Assembly (NCBI GenBank): GCA_002104945.1
Contig: MCFH01000003.1
Location: forward strand, 868,001-932,000
Length of the DNA stretch: 64,000 bases
Source of the DNA: Piromyces finnis
Lineage: Eukaryota > Neocallimastigomycota > Neocallimastigomycetes > Neocallimastigales > Neocallimastigaceae
Direction of reading: 5' to 3'
This document shows positions 28,218-39,714 of this stretch, piece by piece. The notes beneath the pieces were generated by a model that saw only the letters and a list, made by a program, of their open reading frames with translations, ran no database searches and was not told the origin of the DNA. The position numbers and the translations under genes were made by a program. How positions within the stretch are numbered: the first letter of the stretch is position 1; the number at the start of each line of letters is the position of its first letter.

Positions 28218-28849
28218 TTAATTTACAAAAATTTTATCTGTAAAATTTCTAATTTTTGTAGAATTTAAATCCTTTGTGAATGCATCAGCCAACATATCAT
28301 TTGTGTTCTTATATTCTAGCTTTGCTCTTTTATTTGTAATATTATCCTTGTTGAAGTAATATTTTATTGAGATATGTTTGAGTTTTGGGTTGGCTTCTCC
28401 ATTTTCAATAATTGCTTTGCTTGATTTGTTGTCCATAAATATTGTAATGATTATTTTTTGGTTAAATAATTCCTTTATTAAGTTTCTTATCTATAAGACC
28501 TTTTTTACACATTCTGAGGTGCTAATGTATTCTGCTTCTGCAGTTGATGTAGCAACTATGGATTGCTTTTTCGAAAACCAACAGGTAGGAGATTTTCCCA
28601 TAAGTATTATATGACCAGATGTTGATTTTCTGTCTTTAGTGTCCCCCGCAAAATCTGCATCTGTACTGGCTGTAATAAAACCTTTTCCGTCGTATTTCAG
28701 TTTGTAATGAATTGTGTTGTGTAAATACTTAAGGATAATAAGGACACAATGCCAATCTGATACAGTGGGATTTTCACAAGATCTAGCAGCTTTGAGTACT
28801 GCAAAAGAAATATCCGGTCTGGTGCATTTTGCAAGGTAAACGAGGGATC
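28218..28849 (-). pseudogene. Copia RT end and RNase H
   Basis: Resumes after the 355-bp insert with SLVYLAKCTRPDISFAV, then FITASTDADFAGDTKDRKST, SIVATSTAEAEYIS (RNase H DED motifs), KHISIKYYF and ADAFTKDL, ending at a TAA near 28218. A stop and frameshift near 28490 split the region. Typical C-terminal order for Copia pol. Confidence 0.82.
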
Positions 28850-29204
28850 TATCAGAATTAATTCAAGAATAGGTCGAAGTTATTAATAATTAAGGTTTTA
28901 ATATATAAATTTTATTTATTGATTTTAATGGAGGTTTATTATTAACAATTAACAATAATTTCTACTGAAGTACAACTTTATTGAAATTATTGATTCTTAT
29001 ATACTAATGTGATTCAGTATAAAAATATGTTAACATGTTTGTGGTCATGTGTATTAATTTATTTAGATTGAACCACAATTATAAAAATTTAACGCCACAC
29101 TAATTTTACTAAATCATAAATTTATGTGACTCAGAAAATAATTAATAAAGTAAAATTATAGTAATTAAGGTTAATAACACTAAATTATCATAATACATTT
29201 GATA
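28850..29204. mobile_element. 355-bp insertion with 5-bp target duplication
   Basis: Inserted in Copia RT; GGATC is duplicated at 28845-28849 and 29205-29209. The ends are TATCAGAATT and CATTTGATA, a 5-bp inverted TATCA/TGATA. No coding capacity. It could be a MITE or a solo LTR of a family without TG/CA ends; no second copy was recognised in the window. Confidence 0.7.
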
Positions 29205-29209
29205 GGATC

Positions 29210-30926
29210 CTAATGCACTTTTATATGTTGTGGCGTCAAAATTTTCATCACGTATTTGTGGCTTGTCGATAAAGCATGGAGTATTACATCGATAAGTGTA
29301 TTTAGTGTTAATGACTCCAAAGTTTTGTAAAAGATTTTCAATAAAATTTCTTTGCGAAATAAAATAAGAGTAGCTAGATTTTTCAACAGTTATGCCTAAT
29401 AAGTAATGGATTTTTCCATAATTTGAAATATTAAGTTTGTTTTGATCTTATTTATTATGGATTCGATGATGCTAATGTCGCCACAGATGATCATATCATC
29501 AACGTAAATGCCAAGAATGCATATTGTATTATTGTTATGAGATTTTTTAAATATACATAGTTTTGATTTAAGCTGATAGAAACCTGAATTAATGAGAAAA
29601 TTAGAAATGGTAAGATACCATTGTCTTCCGGATTGTCGGAGATCATATAATGCTTTGTTGAGTAGCCAATATCCTTTGTTGTAGTTCTTGTTACCAGGAG
29701 GTATTGTGGCGTAGATTTCTTTATCAAGTTTAGCGTTTAGATAAGCGGCTTTAATATCCAGTTGGTAAATTTCCCATTTAAGTTTAGCAGCAGTAGAAAT
29801 GATAAACTTTAAACTATCAGAATTTAAAGTTGGAGAATAGGTTAAGTCAAAATCAGTCCCGTAAACTTGAGTGAAATTTCTTGCTACGAGTCTGGCCTTA
29901 TATTTGGTGATATTATTATTTTCATCCCTCTTGATGGTGAATACCCATTTTGTGGAAACTAATTTTCTATCTTTGGGAATTTCAGGAACAAAAGTCATGA
30001 TTTTATTAGAATATAAATTGTTAAGTTCTTCATTAATTGCATTGATCCAGTGTGATTTAATGGAACACGTAGTGGCTTGTTTAAAATTAAATGGAATATC
30101 TGATTCATATGTATACGTGGATTCTTCTAAATTTAAAACCAGTCTTTTGTTATCATTAAACAGTGGTGAATCATATGGATGCTTTTTAGGGTTATTGATG
30201 TTTGACTGTTCTTTTATGTTACCTGAAATTGTTTTATTATCATTATTTGAAACATTTGAATCATTGTCTGAATCCTTGTTGTTAGTTTTATTTTCAAAAG
30301 TTGTATTGGCATTATCATTTGTGGCGTCGTAATTTTTATTAATATTATTGTTGTTGGAAAAATTATTATTACAGTATTCGAATGTGGCGTTATTATCCAT
30401 CTCATCATTAAAGTTCTTATCTATTTGTTCATTGGTGTTATCAATCTCAGTATTGAGTCTTTCAAATATATTGTAGTGGTTGATGTTCGTATTGTGGTTT
30501 GGATGGTTATTAATGTTATACTGGTTATTGAACGTAAAATTTCCTGGCTCCTCTTCAAGAAAAACAGCTTCTCTTACTAAATGAATAGATTGGTCACGTG
30601 TATCCATAATTATATAACAATTTGTGAATTTTATTCCCAAGAATATGCCTTTTTGTGAATTAGTTTTAAATTTAGACGCTTTATTTTGAATCTTGTTATA
30701 GTAGGATACACAGCCAAATACTTTGATTTTATCAATGTTTACGGTCTTATTGTAGAAGATTTCATTTGGTATTAAATTTGAGATTTCCTTTCTTGAAATA
30801 ATGTTATATAGGTGATTTGTATAAATTACAGCATATGACCAGAAATCTAAGCTAAGTTTGGCCCAAAAAATTAAGGTCTTCGCAGAGTTGATAATGGTTT
30901 GGTTGAATCTCTCGGCAATACCATTA
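29210..30926 (-). pseudogene. Copia integrase C-terminal half and reverse transcriptase
   Basis: Resumes after the solo LTR with HNGIAERFNQTIINSAKTL and SQKGIFLGIK. The linker between integrase and RT is Asn-rich (about 30240-30540). RT blocks: STKWVFTIKRDENN, KARLVARNFTQVYGTDF, YQLDIKAAYLNAKL and the catalytic GIYVDDMIICGD (about 29490). A one-base shift near 29396 separates this from HYLLGITVEKSS, which runs to SALGS at 29210, where the 355-bp insert begins. Confidence 0.85.
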
Positions 30927-31650
30927 TGTAAAGATATAAAGTATATCTTTAAATTATTTAATAATTAATTAATAATTATTGAATAATAATTTTGATATTT
31001 TAATGAAAAAATTGTTTATAAAATTTATTGTATAAATTTTATGGAATAATTAAATAAAGATTAATTTTAAAATAGCAAAGTTACAAATGAAATTTGGATA
31101 AATATTTAAATTAATGGATAATTAAATTTAAATATTTTAAATATTCAAATTAAATCTTAAAAAGTTTTTATTTAATTAAAATTAGTTTAATAACTTTAGC
31201 GTAGTTTTAAATTAGCATTTTTAATTATAAATATATAATAAATAGTATTATTAATATTTAATTAATATATAGGTAATACATGGACTGTATTCAATTTGCA
31301 GTTTACTCAAATTGAATCAAAAGTGTATTTAATTAGTTTTAGTTTAGTTTTATTATTTTATTATTAAATTAGTATTAAATTAGTTTTGTTTATTTTATAT
31401 TGAATATATGTATAATTAAATAGAATAGTATATTAAAATATAATTTACGAAAAATATAAATACATGTAAAATTTCTTGATTAAAACGATGTAATTGTTAT
31501 TGACTATTATTTAGTTAATAACTAAATAAAATTAATAAAAGAGAGATTTTAAATAGATTTTGTTTTTCTTGTTTCTTTTTATTTATTTCGTGTTTTGTGT
31601 TTTATTGTAAAATTTTATAATCTGTTTTAATTCTTGATAAAACTTTTACA
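30927..31650 (+). repeat. Solo LTR of the self-priming family, diverged (724 bp)
   Basis: TGTAAAGATATAAAG...AACTTTTACA, flanked by CATTA at 30922-30926 and 31651-31655. Related to the LTRs at 33383 and 38927 but clearly diverged; it retains TATAAATA (31455) and GTAATTGTTAT (31490-31500) at the same 35-nt spacing. Confidence 0.85.
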
Positions 31651-31655
31651 CATTA

Positions 31656-32560
31656 TTTTCAGGATTATACGGTGGAGAAAATATTTTCTTGATACCGACT
31701 TTTCTACAATATTTCTTTATTCTTTTGTTGTTAAATTCACGTCCGTTATCACTTTTGAAAAATTTAATATTATTTTCAAAGTAATTATTTATGAATTTTA
31801 AGAAATTTAAAATTGTGTTGGTTGCTTCGGCCTTCTCTTTGAGTAAGCAAACCCAGGATTTTCTACTAAATTCATCAATAAATATGATGATATATTTCAT
31901 ATCATCTAGTGATGTAGGTTTTATAGGTCCGATGATGTCAGAATGGATAGTTTCAAGGATATTAGAGGCTTTTGGAGTAACTTTATTATGGGGTTTTGCC
32001 TTCAATTTTGATATTTTGCAATCTATGCATTGGCCATTTTTCTTCGTTCTGAGTTCCAAATATTTGTTTAAATCTTCCTGGTAGTAGTGACCTAGACGGC
32101 GGTGCCATAATTTTTGGTTAAAAGTTTCAGTGGAGCAAAATTGTTGATTAAAATTATTGAATTTAATCCTAATAACATTATTGTTGTCAGGTTCGTGTTT
32201 ACTAATAACTTTGTATGGTCAGACAAGATTAAGAGAACCTTACCATTTTTATTCTTTAACTGAGTATTAATACCGGCTATCGTTAGTTTTATTCTACTGA
32301 TAAGATTTTTATTAACTTCATTTGAGAAAAATACTCTTTTTAATACTATCTCAGTTCCGTTTATGGCTCCGCGGTAAGTACCATGGCCCTCAAAAGTACA
32401 AGTAGAACCATTTGCACAGCTCATAGTAATTTTTTCGTTAATAAAGTTTTCTAAGATCCCTTTGTTGTTTGTTGTATGTTCACTTTCTCCAGTATCATAA
32501 GTTCATACTAATGTTGTGTAACCTTCATTATTGGTCATGTGATTTCCGAAAATTACATGA
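31656..32560 (-). pseudogene. Copia protease region and integrase N-terminal half
   Basis: The minus strand has a protease-type segment (TYDTGESEHTT near 32500, then MSCANGSTCTFEGHGTYRG) and LWHRRLGHYYQEDL followed by CIDCKISKLKAKPHN (GAG-pre-integrase/zinc region, 32059-32110). The integrase core has ETIHSDIIGPI, FIDEFSRKSWVCLLKEKAE and FKSDNGREFNN. Frameshifts lie near 32217 and 32095, and stops break the protease region. The reading ends at NPENN, where the solo LTR (30927-31650) is inserted. Confidence 0.82.
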
Positions 32561-32856
32561 ACATATTTCTTCTCTATTTTCTAATGGAAAACGTTTTCAA
32601 GAGTTAAATCGTCAAATATAATTATCACGTGTTTGACATCTGATTGGTCAGTGTTTATGTTTGTGTAACATTTATTTTCAGGGTTAGACATTTTTGGATC
32701 ATCCATTTTTTCATTACTCTCAATTTCATTTTCAATATTATCGGCAGGAGGTCCAAACATTGTATTGATTTCTTCAAAGCATGAAGTACTATCCGAGGTT
32801 GTATCGTTCTCAATATTAGAATAGTATTTGTCGTCCTTTGATTTTCCTTTGTTTGG

Positions 32857-33382
32857 TTAAGTTTTAAAATTTTCGTTAAATTTATTATTTTTCTTGGTTC
32901 TTGTTGAACGGCTGGGGTTATAATAGCAATCCTTGGCTAAGTGTCCCGGAATGTCAGAAATAACACAGTATTTGTTTCTGTGATATTGTTTTGTATTTTT
33001 TCTATTTCCCTTTAAACGTTTTCCTTCTATATTGTCTATATCCATGTAGTCATTGTTTGGATTTTTGAAGTTGTTGATGGATGGGTTATTATTTCTTCTT
33101 ATGTTTCTAGGGTTAAAATTATTATTTCTTTGGTTGTAGGTTTGGTTATTGTTGTATTCCATTTGGTAGCAAATAACTGTGTATCTATCTTTTATAATTT
33201 CATATAGTGTTTCTGGTGTGTATTGGGAACTCATTAATATTTTATCCGAGGATATTTGGTAGAGCGTTGTACATAATTGTCATTTTTTCCATGTTTGATT
33301 TGTTCATGCATGAGTTTTCGAGTAATTTAAATAACTCCATAATCTCATTCATGACATTCATGGTTTCCTTAAGGTTGGTAGC
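32857..33382 (-). pseudogene. Copia Gag, C-terminal part with degenerate zinc knuckle
   Basis: Continues Gag from the insertion site. A frameshift near 33245 separates NALPNILG from SSQYTPETLYEIIKDRY. An Asn-rich tract is followed by a knuckle CVISDIPGHLAKDC in which the second Cys of CX2CX4HX4C is Ser, so zinc binding is doubtful. The frame ends at 32857. Confidence 0.8.
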
Positions 33383-34170
33383 TGTAAAGATATAATATAT
33401 ATCTTTAGATTATTTAATAATTAATTATTAATTATTAAATAATAAATTAATATTTAGTAAAACTGATTATAAAATTTTTGAGTAAATTTTATGGAATAAT
33501 TTAATAATAAATTATTTTATAATAATTCCGTTAAATTTAAATTAAGATAAATATTTAAGTTTAAGGAATAAAAGAATTTTAATTAAATTTAAATATTTCA
33601 AATATTTTAAATAATTAAAATATTTTTCAAATACTTTTTATTTAATTTTAGAATAGATTATACTTTTTTATTTAAATTTAGAATAGTTTAATAATTTTAA
33701 CTTAGTTTTAAAAATAGATTTATTTATATTTCAATAGGAAATATATTAAGAATAGTATTGATAATATTAAATTAATTTATAGAAAATACATGGGCTTTGT
33801 TCAATTTTGAGTTTACTCAAATTGAATTAAAAGTATAATGAATTAGTTTAGTTTAGTTCTGTTATTTTATTATTTAATTAAATTAGTTTTGTTTATTTTA
33901 TATTAAATATATGTTTATTTAAATAGAATAATATATTAGAATATAATTATGAAAAAATATAAATACATGTAATTTTTATTTGTTAAATCGATGTAATTGT
34001 TATTTTCAATTTTTTAATTATTAACTATTATATAGCTAATAATATTTTTAAGAGTTTAAATAAAATGTTTTCTTAAAATAAAAATTTAATGTTTTATTTT
34101 TTTATTTTTGTGTTAATAAAAATTGTTTTGTTTTAAGTATAAAATCTATTTTAAATTTTATACTTTTACA
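33383..34170 (+). repeat. 5' LTR of the non-coding element (788 bp)
   Basis: TGTAAAGATATAATATATAT ... TATACTTTTACA. Contains the TATA box (33958) and the predicted transcript start (33993). R-U5 would be 178 nt if the start is correct. Confidence 0.9.
33958..34003 (+). promoter_or_regulatory. TATA box and transcript-start/self-primer segment in the LTR
   Basis: TATAAATA at 33958-33965 lies 35 nt upstream of GTAATTGTTAT (33993-34003). The same pair at the same spacing occurs in the solo LTRs at 31455/31490 and 48974/49009 and in the 3' LTR. Those 11 nt are the exact complement of the first 11 nt after the 5' LTR. Confidence 0.75.
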
Positions 34171-34181
34171 ATAACAATTAC
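34171..34181 (+). promoter_or_regulatory. Primer-binding site for self-priming
   Basis: ATAACAATTAC, immediately after the 5' LTR, does not begin with TGG, so it does not fit a tRNA 3' end. It is the perfect reverse complement of GTAATTGTTAT in the LTR. Tf1 of fission yeast primes with the first 11 nt of its own mRNA bound to such a site. Confidence 0.7.
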
Positions 34182-34329
34182 CTTTTCTTATTAAAAAACA
34201 CGTTTTATATTTAATAATAAAACAATTTTTATTTTCTGAAGTTACAACATTGGGAATTGCTACCGTAGAAAATTTGGAACTTTTCGGAAATTTTTTCTCT
34301 TCGGAAATTTTTTTTGTCTACTTGAGTAG

Positions 34330-34560
34330 CCTACCTTGTGGAACTATTTATGGTGTAACTTCTGTCAGTGTAACATTAATTTTGTGTTACCCTACTTTGT
34401 GAAATTCTAAATAAATTTTGTGAAACACTACTTTGTGGAACTATAATTGTGGAATTTTTACCTACTTGTGGAACACTACCTTGTGAAATCCTTCCTTCGT
34501 GGAATTCTTTTGAACGAATCTCGTGGAACTTTGCTTGTGGAACTTCTACTCTGTGAAACT
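34330..34560 (+). repeat. GTGGAA/GTGAAA minisatellite in the element leader
   Basis: At least eleven imperfect units of the form CTTGTGGAACT or TTTGTGAAATT, spaced about 12-30 nt apart, in the 5' leader of the non-coding element. No coding function recognised. Confidence 0.65.
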
Positions 34561-34712
34561 TTCCTTTTTATATTGGAATTGGAATAAGTGTAACTCTACT
34601 GTATGGAACAATGAAATCTTTATATATAAAATCTATCTGTAATACTAATAGAAATATATTTATGAAATACTCTTGTTTTTAAATTGATGAAACTCTTTTA
34701 AAATTAAATTTA

Positions 34713-36245
34713 ATTATAATATACTATAAAAAGAACTCGCTCGACACCGTTTGATAGGATAGAGTCTGAGCGACATCTTTTATACATAGTATATTATAAA
34801 TTAAATTGGATATATACAATTAAAAGAGTAAATTAAATCAAAAAATTAATTGCAAAGTAAGAAAATTAAAACTTATTTAAAAAGAAAGAAAATTAAGAAA
34901 AAGTTAATAAAATTTTAAAATTATTTAAATATATTGAGAAATAAGTGAATTAGTATGTTGATTTCACTTATTTGAATGAATTATTAATTGTTATTTTGAA
35001 ATGAACTTATTATATACTTAAAAGACCTCGCTCGACACCGTTTGATAGGATAGAGTCTGAGCGACATCTTTTAAACATGGTATATAATAATTATAGAATT
35101 ATTTAAAATATATTGTATGAAAATTAAAATTTTGATATTTATTAATTAAAATGAAATTGAGAAATAAGTGAATTAAAATGTAAATATCACTTATTGGAAA
35201 AAGTTATTTTATTGAAATATATTTATTATATATTATAAAAGACCTCGCTCGACACCTTTTGATAGGATAGAGTCTGAGCGACATCTTTTAGACGTAGTAT
35301 ATAATAATTTTAGATTTATTTAAAATACATTGAGAAATATGAAAATTAAAATTTTGATATTTATTAATTAAAAGTAGTTGAGGAATAAGTTATCTTATTG
35401 AAATAAATTTATTATATACTATAAAAGACCTCGCTCGACACCTTTTGATAGGATAGAGTCTGAGCGACATCTTTAGATATTGTATATAATAAATTAAATT
35501 GAATATATAATTAAAACAAATTAAAATTTGATTATATAATAAGTAAATTTGAAATGAATTTATTATATACATAAAAGACCTCGCTCGACACCTTTTGATA
35601 GGATAGAGTCTGAGCGACATCTTTTAGATATAGTATATAATAAATTAAAATTAAGAAATGAATTAAAATTTTACAATAAAAGTAAAAGTAATAAATGTGT
35701 AAAGTTAGTTAAATAAATAAATTATTCTTTATTATAATAAGATTTCGATGACACCTTTTTAGAGGACAGAGTCAGATCGACATCTTTTTGGGAAATAGTA
35801 TATAATAAATTAAATTGAAAATACTATAAATTAATTTAACTTGAAAATTTGAAATATATAATTTAATTTAATGAAGTTAGAAAATGATTTGATATTTAAA
35901 ATTACTTTTAAAATAATTTAATTTTATACTAAATAAATAATTCGATGACACCTTTTCTTTAAAGGATAGAGTCAGGTCGACTTCTTTAATATGAAGATAC
36001 AATATAAATTCGATTAACTAACTAAATAAATATAATATATTCAAGGATAATATATTATTAATTAAATTAGATAAATACAATTAAGAAATATATTATATAA
36101 TATATTAAAATATTTTGAAGTAATACGAAAACGAACTTAAAAATTTAATTTCATTGTAATAACTTACTTTATACTTTATAAAGAATTCGCTAACACCAGT
36201 TGATATGATGGAGTCAGGTCGACTTCTTTTATATAAAGGTGTATT
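34713..36245 (+). repeat. Array of eight dispersed stem-loop units
   Basis: Units centre near 34755, 35050, 35263, 35450, 35602, 35762, 35963 and 36205, spaced about 150-295 nt. The core is TCGCTCGACACC-(8 nt)-GGATAGAGTC-TGAGCGA, with TCGCTC/GAGCGA pairing, inner GAC/GTC and CC/GG. Outer arms TAAAAGA/TCTTTTA and TTATTATATAC/GTATATAATAA extend the stem to about 30 bp. Unit 1 has a perfect 14-bp outer stem (34713-34726 with 34785-34798). In unit 6 the inner stem is TCGAT/ATCGA (35745-35749 with 35776-35780), so both sides changed together. Confidence 0.85.
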
Positions 36246-38926
36246 TTATATAACTGAATATTTGACTAAATAGAAAATTCTTAATAATTAGAATATAAAT
36301 TTAAAGCATTTTTAATTTGATTTGAATTTATCAACAAAAGTCAATATAAATTTAGTTATTTAAAAAGTTATACATTTATTAAAAAAAAAATTATTTTTAT
36401 ATTTAGTAAATTAAGATAATTTGATTGTAATAGTTTATTAAATAATTTATTAAACAAATGATTAAGAATAAATAATTAAAATAATTTGAATTCAATATGA
36501 GGAGGTTTTACAAATTTAGTTGTTAAATAAATTATGTTTTTTATATTTAATAAATTAAAATAAATTAATTAAATAAAGAATTTTTTATAAAGAAGTTATT
36601 GTATATCTAGTTAATAAGTTTATATTTTTATTAAGAAGTAAGTTTTATATTTAAAAGATTCAAATAACTTGAATAAATTAATATAGTAGTTTTGATTGAA
36701 TAATTATAAAGTTAAATAAATATATAATAAGAAATGAGTGTAATATTTTTTATTCTTAATAATATGATGGTAGTGAAATCAGAGCTAGAAAATTAATCTA
36801 TTCTGGATCTGTTCTTAATTTCATTTATCTGGATTTTATAAAGAATAAAATGAAAATAAAAAGAAACAAGAAAGAAGAACAATTCAGTAATGAAATAATA
36901 AATTTGAAAATTCCAATGTTTTAAAAAGAAACTTAATGAATTACTGAATTGTGGAGGATTATAACAAAATGTTAAGTACATTCGTCCTATGGAAAATAAT
37001 GTTATCTAAATAATTTTAATTATAATAAATGTAATTTAAAAAATAAATATGATTGTAATGTATTAGTATTGTAGAATTAGAAATAGCTATAATAGAAATT
37101 AATGAGGAATAGTTTTAGTAATAGTAACAACTTGATAGTATAATAGTTAATATTAATAATAATTAAAAAAAAAAAAATAGAATTAATAAATACAACAAAT
37201 GAAAAAAAAATATAATAAAATGTAATAAATAGAATAAAGTAATAAATAGAATAAGTTAATAAATATGATAAATGTAATAAATAGAATAAATTAATAAATA
37301 TAATAAGTTAATAAATATGATAAATGTAATAAATATAATGAATAAAACAAATATAAATTAATGTAATATGTATAATAATTATAAGAGTTTTTAATAAATG
37401 AATAGTTTTTATGTACTTAATAAAACGAACTTTATAAAGGAAAAAAAAAAAGATTTTAATCTTTATACAATTCTTTTTAATGGAAGTATAATGAGATTGA
37501 TAACTATAATTACTATATATTGATTGTAGGAAATTAAATGATATAATTATTGAAATTCATATATTCCTTTAATCAATAAATAAGATAAATGGAGTAAAAT
37601 ATGTTTTTAAACTAAATTTAAATATATCAATAGCTTAGTAAGAATTAAATAAAGTGATGAATTTAAAATTGCTTTAATCTTTATATGGCATTTTTAATTT
37701 ATTATCATACCTTTTATTCAAAAATGTATCAGCTCTATTTTAATATTTTAAGTGATGCTTTTGATGAAGTATTTTAATTACTTTATAATTAATAATATTT
37801 AGTACAACATTATGTATATGTTTATATCAATTCTGTGATGTTTTATTGATGATATTTAAATTTATGAATTCATTGTTAAATTTTTAAAAAAGAAATAATT
37901 TTATAATACCATATATTGATAAATTATAAAATAAAAGAGAATTATAAATATGCTAAAAGTATTTTAAAAACGTCTAAAAATGATAAATTTGTTAATTAAA
38001 TTATAGTATTTACTTGATGACTTGATACCACTTTTGTTTATTTAATAATAAGATTAAAAAAAAATAGTGGTATAGTTAATATAATTATTGAATGATGTTT
38101 TTCCATTATTATTAATGAATGTTAATTTTTTTACAAATATTTTATTACTAAGAATTTTGTTATATTTATTTGCTTAATAATAACCTTTAAAAAAAAATAA
38201 GTTCCACTTGGTTTAAAGCTTGTACAATAATAAAAAACATTTAATACTCTTTAAATGCTATTTTCTTTATAATTTTAGAATTGTCTGTTTGATATATTTA
38301 ATATAAATTTTATCACAGACTTTTCATTTAAATGAGAGGGTGAACGAGATATTGTTCCAATATCTCCGTTGGTTAATAAAATCGAATTGATTGTTATATT
38401 GGAATCTACTTATAATATTTTATTGTAATCAATCAATCAATTTCAATTTTATACAAACTATGGATTTAATTTAAAATTTAATATTGAAATTTCTTCAGCT
38501 AATAAATCAAAGAAAGTTGAACAGATTATTATAAGTATTAATAAAAAGTATTAAAATTGTAAAATAGAATTTTAATCATGCATAAGAAGATTATAAAAGT
38601 CATGATGATCAAGAAGAATTGAATAAATAAAAATTTGAAACTTAAGTAAATGTTTTGTTTTGAATACTTAAATAAAAATGTTAATAGAAAACAATTTATA
38701 AATAACCATAATCTGAATATAAAAACAAATGGATTCTTGATGATTAAGTTTTAGATAAATTATTAGAATTATGTATAAGTAACAAGAATGATAATAAGAG
38801 TATAAATAAATTAAATACTTATATATTTTTTTAACAATGTTATGATTTAGAAAAAGTAGTAACCATTTGTTATTTAAATTTCTTCAAGAAAATAATCTCG
38901 CAGGAGCTCGACTTAAAGGGCGAGAT
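36246..38926. other. Remaining interior of the non-coding element
   Basis: AT-rich with no gene. AATAAATA/GATAAATGTAATAAAT-type simple repeats at 37140-37370. A hairpin AACGAGATATTG-TTC-CAATATCTCCGTT (one bulged G) at 38344-38371. The polypurine-like segment CTTAAAGGGCGAGAT ends at 38926. Confidence 0.6.
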
Positions 38927-39714
38927 TGTAAAGATATAATATATATCTTTAGATTATTTAATAATTAATTATTAATTATTAAATAATAAATTAATATTTA
39001 GTAAAACTGATTATAAAATTTTTGAGTAAATTTTATGGAATAATTTAATAATAAATTATTTTATAATAATTCCGTTAAATTTAAATTAAGATAAATATTT
39101 AAGTTTAAGGAATAAAAGAATTTTAATTAAATTTAAATATTTCAAATATTTTAAATAATTAAAATATTTTTCAAATACTTTTTATTTAATTTTAGAATAG
39201 ATTATACTTTTTTATTTAAATTTAGAATAGTTTAATAATTTTAACTTAGTTTTAAAAATAGATTTATTTATATTTCAATAGGAAATATATTAAGAATAGT
39301 ATTGATAATATTAAATTAATTTATAGAAAATACATGGGCTTTATTCAATTTTGAGTTTACTCAAATTGAATTAAAAGTATAATGAATTAGTTTAGTTTAG
39401 TTCTGTTATTTTATTATTTAATTAAATTAGTTTTGTTTATTTTATATTAAATATATGTTTATTTAAATAGAATAATATATTAGAATATAATTATGAAAAA
39501 ATATAAATACATGTAATTTTTATTTGTTAAATCGATGTAATTGTTATTTTCAATTTTTTAATTATTAACTATTATATAGCTAATAATATTTTTAAGAGTT
39601 TAAATAAAATGTTTTCTTAAAATAAAAATTTAATGTTTTATTTTTTTATTTTTGTGTTAATAAAAATTGTTTTGTTTTAAGTATAAAATCTATTTTAAAT
39701 TTTATACTTTTACA
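38927..39714 (+). repeat. 3' LTR of the non-coding element (788 bp)
   Basis: Same length as the 5' LTR and, by eye, one base different. Followed directly by the GTAGC target duplication and Copia gag. Confidence 0.9.

Larger units (their letters stand above)
33383..39714 (+). mobile_element. Non-coding LTR retrotransposon (LARD-like), self-priming type, 6.33 kb
   Basis: Two 788-bp LTRs (33383-34170, 38927-39714) flank a 4.76-kb interior, with GTAGC duplicated at 33378-33382 and 39715-39719. The LTRs appear to differ at one base (CTTTGTTCAA against CTTTATTCAA). No interior frame resembles gag or pol; the longest are under 80 codons in hairpin or simple sequence. The PBS 34171-34181 is complementary to the LTR segment 33993-34003. 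A polypurine-like CTTAAAGGGCGAGAT precedes the 3' LTR. It must be mobilised in trans, probably by the Gypsy family whose relic lies at 13590-14341. Interior features: a GTGGAA minisatellite (34330-34560), eight hairpins (34713-36245) and a hairpin at 38344-38371. Confidence 0.88.

Noticed and set aside
33383-34170. Independent solo LTR
   Set aside because: The GTAGC target duplication is found beyond the LTR at 39714, not next to 34170, so it is the 5' LTR of a full element.
35390-35620. Minus-strand ORF across hairpin units
   Set aside because: It repeats the hairpin DNA in translation; composition and repetition show it is not a gene.
34713-36245. CRISPR array
   Set aside because: The eight units are hairpins of 50-85 nt, spaced 150-295 nt in AT-rich DNA inside an LTR element of a eukaryote; repeats diverge and spacers are themselves related.
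34713-36245. Hammerhead or twister ribozyme array
   Set aside because: The hammerhead core (CTGATGA and GAAA at the junctions) and twister consensus were not found in the conserved loop.
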